Assembly: GCA_947579665.1 (NCBI GenBank)
Contig: OX388351.1
Span: forward strand, 51,716,939 to 51,780,938
DNA: 64,000 nt
Direction: 5' to 3'
Origin: Sympetrum striolatum
Lineage: Eukaryota > Arthropoda > Insecta > Odonata > Libellulidae
Under the pieces are notes generated by a model. That model was not told the origin of the DNA. It saw nothing but the letters and a program-made list of their open reading frames with translations, and did no database searches. Shown here piece by piece: positions 63,501 through 64,000 of the stretch (the stretch's first letter is position 1; the number at the start of each line of letters is the position of its first letter). The position numbers were made by a program, and so were the translations under genes.

Positions 63501-63837
63501 CCTCCAGACCTATCATTTCATGTGTCATAAGTACATAATAACTTTATGATATAAATTGGTTGGGTGAAATTTTATATTAATGATTTATGGCTTGACTTAG
63601 ATGACCATGGAGCTGAATGGAGGAGACTATATTGCTGATCTACGTGCAGAAGTGACTCACTGGTGGGAGACAATGCAACAGGCACGCAGAAAAAACAGCG
63701 GAGCTGGAGAAGGCCCTTCTGGCTTACAGAATGCCACCTTACAGGAAGGTCCCATCAGAATGATAACTCAGGGACAAGAGCTCACAACAGACTTTGATGA
63801 AAAGACATTGCATGAAATGGGAATTAAAGACTTGCAG
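39549..63837 (+). CDS. puf: USP34 / puffyeye deubiquitinase, N-terminal half (18 exons, 3' incomplete)
   Basis: This is the orthologue of the giant ubiquitin-specific protease USP34 (puffyeye in Drosophila), a cysteine protease that removes ubiquitin and acts in Wnt/Axin, Myc and DNA-damage signalling in vertebrates and flies. Eighteen exons with canonical GT/AG sites and matching phases join into about 1,373 codons, aligning along roughly the first 1,200 residues of the vertebrate protein as I know it. Visible landmarks are an N-terminal MCDVCADF start, long helical-repeat regions (FKYFTSPTLTMRLAG; HIFGPNLHVE; LKHCSKQVHDLLP; VSLRLLPKLF; EVQVRLQFLTS), a lineage-variable acidic linker and a ubiquitin-like segment at the end. 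The catalytic USP domain lies beyond the window. There are no stops or frameshifts, so the gene appears functional. Introns carry many transposons. Confidence 0.95.
40066..40162 (+). CDS. puf: puf exon 2
   Basis: Follows a CCTTTTTGTAG acceptor. Reads AERVSKEISERPILSKAEVE then TVFLYLQSWSQ and splits the next codon at AG/GTATGT. The YLQSWSQRQ junction corresponds to YINSWTQRQ in vertebrate USP34. Confidence 0.9.
40234..41030 (+). CDS. puf: puf exon 3 (largest exon here)
   Basis: 797 bp. Opens after TTTTTTAG with CLCCFRDAKNFERFN, then a variable acidic stretch (about 40,400-40,600) and a conserved block: FPLYVAYKH, LSAFCDLHDPEIPVYLLRNV, CLFCKSG and PETLPVPLAH. This is the N-terminal helical region of USP34. 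It ends ATGGCA-G before a GTTTGT donor, completing an MAD codon with exon 4. Confidence 0.93.
41853..42124 (+). CDS. puf: puf exon 4
   Basis: Reads FMWSAVKDPLESPL, DLAFKYFTSPTLTMRLAGIA and WLIENQIISHIFGPNLHVE, among the most conserved parts of USP34. Ends on a codon boundary at GAG/GTATGA. Confidence 0.95.
42205..42423 (+). CDS. puf: puf exon 5
   Basis: 73 complete codons: VIKQSHIILSFLAMEGKI, IVWQALQLKHCSKQVHDLLP, then LIKNLEAGPVLHLYGLL. Flanked by TTTTCAG and GTAAAT. Strong match to the USP34 helical region. Confidence 0.95.
42717..42926 (+). CDS. puf: puf exon 6
   Basis: 70 codons: SLYLASALIKFIWTSGGSCS, then a Pro/Gly-rich part and a Ser/Asp/Glu-rich end (TSSSENSVSVEASNSEDEQ). The first part matches the USP34 motif LYLASMLIKALW; the rest begins the acidic linker. 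Confidence 0.9.
43867..43996 (+). CDS. puf: puf exon 7 (linker)
   Basis: Reads PDSSQQSEGQKSPSDGSDRT and ends in LDNSD. Ser/Asp/Pro-rich, low conservation, but acceptor, donor and phase fit both neighbours. Confidence 0.75.
44450..44567 (+). CDS. puf: puf exon 8 (linker)
   Basis: Reads CLKAKLLGCGNEKLPKEMKD, then AIEEAFKEVGKENKE, with split codons at both ends that fit exons 7 and 9. No family match beyond position and phase. Confidence 0.7.
45316..45533 (+). CDS. puf: puf exon 9 (acidic linker)
   Basis: Opens after TATTCTTGCAG with DMEFFSSEVEKSEHKAEESV and continues with Glu/Asp/Lys-rich sequence to RKLYRKRKKACQ. Phase-correct with both neighbours. The composition suggests a disordered linker. 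Confidence 0.75.
45712..46065. repeat. Hairpin repeat in puf intron 9, interrupted by a mariner-type MITE
   Basis: The left arm (about 45,724-45,783, continuing 45,863-45,876) and the right arm (about 45,952-46,030) are near-perfect inverted copies, for example AACACCATCAAAGTTAAGGA on the left and its complement near 45,980-46,000. The left arm is split by the 77-bp element at 45784-45860; the uninterrupted right arm shows the pre-insertion sequence. The 12-bp GAGCTGTATGTA occurs directly at both outer edges (45712-45723 and 46054-46065), possibly a target duplication. Family unknown. Confidence 0.8.
45784..45860. mobile_element. 77-bp Tc1/mariner-type miniature element, second copy
   Basis: Same length and end design as the element at 28515-28591: CACACCTGGCCAAAATTAA at the left, complement of a closely similar end at the right, and TA on both sides. 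It is inserted in the left arm of a larger hairpin. Confidence 0.9.
47124..47451 (+). CDS. puf: puf exon 10 (highly acidic linker)
   Basis: Begins KERNSYFNKERQVKLLVND and then runs through nearly uninterrupted Glu/Asp (about 47,220-47,300) into a Ser-rich part ending QQVPNVVI. An acidic, disordered insertion is present at the same place in vertebrate USP34, though sequences differ. A/G-rich codon use makes it look like a microsatellite, but the frame is open and phase-matched. Confidence 0.8.
48060..48180 (+). repeat. tRNA-derived SINE in puf intron 10
   Basis: A-box-like GGCGGAATAGTTAGTACGC and B-box GGGTTCAAGTCC at tRNA-like spacing, followed by CTGGCTAAACAG and a short T-rich body. It resembles the SINE at 36,734 in its B-box (GGGTTCAAGTCCTGGCT is shared), so the two probably belong to one family. 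Confidence 0.6.
48183..48310. repeat. GC-rich repeat with GCCCG motifs
   Basis: A patch with GGGCCGAAAATTTCAGCCCG followed by repeated GCCCGACC/GCCCGAAC words, unlike the AT-rich intron. Probably part of a dispersed repeat immediately after the SINE. No ends were determined. Confidence 0.35.
48437..49056. mobile_element. Tigger/pogo-type non-autonomous element (620 bp)
   Basis: Starts CAGTAGAACCTCGGTAATCC and ends with the complement (GGATTACCGGGGTTCTACTG), flanked by TA at both sides. CAGTAGAACC ends and TA targets are features of pogo/Tigger elements. The interior includes a GTG/GTC/ATC trinucleotide run at 48,790-48,825 and no transposase. Confidence 0.9.
49596..49740 (+). CDS. puf: puf exon 11
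   Basis: Contains SSRMSNKSEKNMADFDGEES then GCEDELVQL, an almost invariant USP34 segment. Ends on a codon boundary at AGA/GTAAGG. Confidence 0.95.
50809..51223. mobile_element. 415-bp inverted-repeat element (MITE)
   Basis: Begins CCGTATTTGACGGCATATAA and ends with its reverse complement (TTATATGCCGTCAAATACGG), with TA at each flank. The GACGCACC word repeats near the left end. No coding capacity. The superfamily is uncertain; TA flanks allow Tc1/mariner-like transposition. Confidence 0.88.
52015..52212 (+). CDS. puf: puf exon 12
   Basis: 66 codons including DDVCRPGSTLIWDLLQDDKI, which matches the USP34 segment with CKKGNTLLWDIVQDED. Flanked by TTTCAG and GTAAGT. Confidence 0.92.
52569..52696 (+). 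CDS. puf: puf exon 13
   Basis: VQLGEGLALEAEKALCNLLC then RLIRMKFIEGCLENLSKN. The RMKFIEGCLENL block is characteristic. Ends inside a Glu codon at GA/GTAAGT. Confidence 0.93.
53100..53700. other. Intron 13 sequence without recognised feature
   Basis: AT-rich intronic DNA between puf exons 13 and 14. No repeat or ORF that I can support. The same holds for most intron sequence outside the transposons listed. Confidence 0.4.
53837..54091 (+). CDS. puf: puf exon 14
   Basis: TVVVSLRLLPKLFASFQQF, WAEKEHNMMSHFFNNL, and QTEVQVRLQFLTSIYSSVGS. Strong USP34 match along the whole exon. Confidence 0.95.
55083..55471 (+). CDS. puf: puf exon 15
   Basis: LSVEQVDVLWDCLASDHRCS, LTSKTLEHLYLRKLPMLKPE, SMGMTALSLFQRLCDLAR and GMDHMWKIALRAD. 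Conserved USP34 helical region. It is followed by an intron invaded by a 3.2-kb Tigger element. Confidence 0.95.
55887..59063 (-). mobile_element. Full-length Tigger (pogo) transposon in puf intron 15
   Basis: A 3,177-bp element bounded by TA, starting CAGTAGAACCTCACTTATG and ending with TATCCGTGGTTCTACTG. The first ten bases form an exact terminal inverted repeat; further in, matches such as ACCTCACTTATA and GGTCCC recur with spacing changes, reflecting a family of subterminal repeats. It contains a transposase gene antisense to puf. Confidence 0.92.
57150..58628 (-). pseudogene. Tigger transposase with one intron, inactivated
   Basis: Starts MAPGVKRKFLSL (ATG 58626-58628), a pipsqueak/CENP-B type helix-turn-helix, followed by a second DNA-binding part ending ASNGWLEKMKKRHGLVC. 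An intron (donor GCAG/GTAAGC near 58,219; acceptor CCTCCAG near 58,116) joins it to the DDE domain. The first aspartate (NADGTGLFY) and second (LILDQCPAH) are present. The third should lie in a QPLD motif, but the sequence reads QPLEVHYNRML, apparently from a short in-frame deletion (about 57,590-57,610). A TGA near 58,366 replaces what is usually a Trp codon. The C terminus is Asp/Glu-rich. Probably one source of pogo-like relics; not functional. Confidence 0.88.
59200..59400. mobile_element. Possible Helitron 5' end fragment
   Basis: ATCCTTATATATAATTTC followed by GTCTGTCCGTCCGTC resembles the opening of the clear Helitron at 60,897. A palindrome CCTGGGTTCGAACCCAGG lies at about 59,346-59,363. 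I did not find a matching CTAG 3' end, so this is likely a truncated copy. Confidence 0.35.
59684..59891 (+). CDS. puf: puf exon 16
   Basis: VSMSAIQYLNAYYVGHRLEH, EFVTQCMAHLAAAS and CIQRALLLLRTHLETFRK. Matches the USP34 block with AIQYINSYYI. Split-codon ends fit exons 15 and 17. Confidence 0.95.
60897..61359 (+). mobile_element. Non-autonomous Helitron (463 bp)
   Basis: Begins TCCTATATATATTAAGACAG between A and T, and ends CTAG followed by T. A perfect short hairpin (CCTGC-GGA-GCAGG) lies about 12 nt before the CTAG terminus. These are the diagnostic Helitron ends (5' TC, 3' hairpin plus CTRR, insertion at AT). No RepHel coding sequence. Confidence 0.85.
61677..62175. mobile_element. Inverted-repeat element (~500 bp) in puf intron 16
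   Basis: Left end TAAGGGGCCGTACACTAATT, then ACGAAATGCAA; the right end is the reverse complement with about six differences over 31 bp. G-rich patches (GTGGGGGGAGGGAGG and GAGTGGAGGGGGGGGAGGGG) lie inside. No clear target duplication. Probable DNA transposon MITE of unassigned superfamily. Confidence 0.75.
62328..62454 (+). CDS. puf: puf exon 17
   Basis: YAYHLRRWALEDEVSKGS, then APLRVLIRPAGTAEK, corresponding to the USP34 segment FAYHLRQW ... RVVCQPAG. It leads into the ubiquitin-like region. Confidence 0.93.
62996..63297 (-). mobile_element. Second copy of the hAT-type MITE, reverse orientation
   Basis: The reverse complement of 63,230-63,297 reads GCGATTCCCAAAGTGGGCAA and continues with GGCGCTGTAATAATCCAA, matching the left end of the element at 37,972. 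The 62,996-63,050 end matches its right end (GGTAGCATGAA). Target duplications are not preserved, so this copy is older. Confidence 0.75.
63601..63837 (+). CDS. puf: puf exon 18 (ubiquitin-like segment)
   Basis: 79 codons: MTMELNGGDYIADLRAEVTH, GPIRMITQGQELTTDFDEKT, LHEMGIKDLQ. The pattern of a beta strand, helix with LRAEVTHW, and GxELTxDxDxxTLxEMGxxD is a ubiquitin-like fold, known to precede the catalytic domain in USP34. The internal methionine opening the exon is not a start. The gene continues past the window. Confidence 0.95.
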
Positions 63838-64000
63838 GTAAAGTTATTTGCAGTGATAATATAATCAACCTAGGAGTACAAAATAATTATTATATAATTG
63901 TCTCAAGGCCACAATAGCATTAACTATATATTTGCTTAATAACCCTGGAATTATTATACTGTTATGGTTGGTTAGCTTTGGCTTATAGGACTTCATTCAC

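Overview
This is AT-rich eukaryotic nuclear DNA, most likely from an arthropod and probably an insect. The evidence is one intron-rich conserved gene, many arthropod-style DNA transposons with intact target-site duplications (pogo/Tigger, piggyBac, Tc1/mariner-type, hAT, Helitron), tRNA-derived SINE-like sequences and non-LTR retrotransposon tails. There is no operon organisation. Most reading frames in the window are chance ORFs in AT-rich or repetitive DNA.

Layout. (1) 1-7.8 kb: non-coding in what I can recognise, apart from a tRNA-like SINE between two ~65-bp direct repeats at the left edge and a doubtful coding-like patch near 7.2 kb. (2) 7.8-26.2 kb: a giant imperfect inverted repeat (foldback). 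Two arms of about 8 kb face each other across a ~1.5-kb spacer. Each arm carries a head-to-head copy of a ~220-bp satellite array and ends in a GC-rich block, which on the right has grown into a 19-bp minisatellite. No recognisable protein is encoded. This is the most unusual structure here. (3) 26.2-28.9 kb, minus strand: small exons of a cysteine-rich repeat protein resembling the Cys-rich repeats of papilin; the inner edge of the foldback lies beside one of these exons. (4) 27-39 kb: transposon-rich intergenic DNA with a piggyBac MITE, a 77-bp mariner-type MITE, a LINE-type 3' tail, a Penelope-like fragment, a complete but decayed 3.1-kb piggyBac, a SINE and a hAT MITE. (5) 39.5-64 kb, plus strand: the first 18 coding exons of the orthologue of the deubiquitinase USP34 (Drosophila puffyeye, puf). 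The start codon is in a 43-bp exon and the window ends after a ubiquitin-like segment, before the catalytic domain. All exon phases join correctly, giving about 1,373 codons. Introns hold a nested pair of hairpin elements, two Tigger-family elements (one with a decayed transposase), a Helitron, a second hAT MITE and other short inverted-repeat elements.

How the parts relate: puf is the only gene here that is clearly intact. The cysteine-rich gene is visible only as short exon-like segments, and its exon order and continuity are not settled. Everything else is repeat or transposon sequence; both transposase genes are broken.
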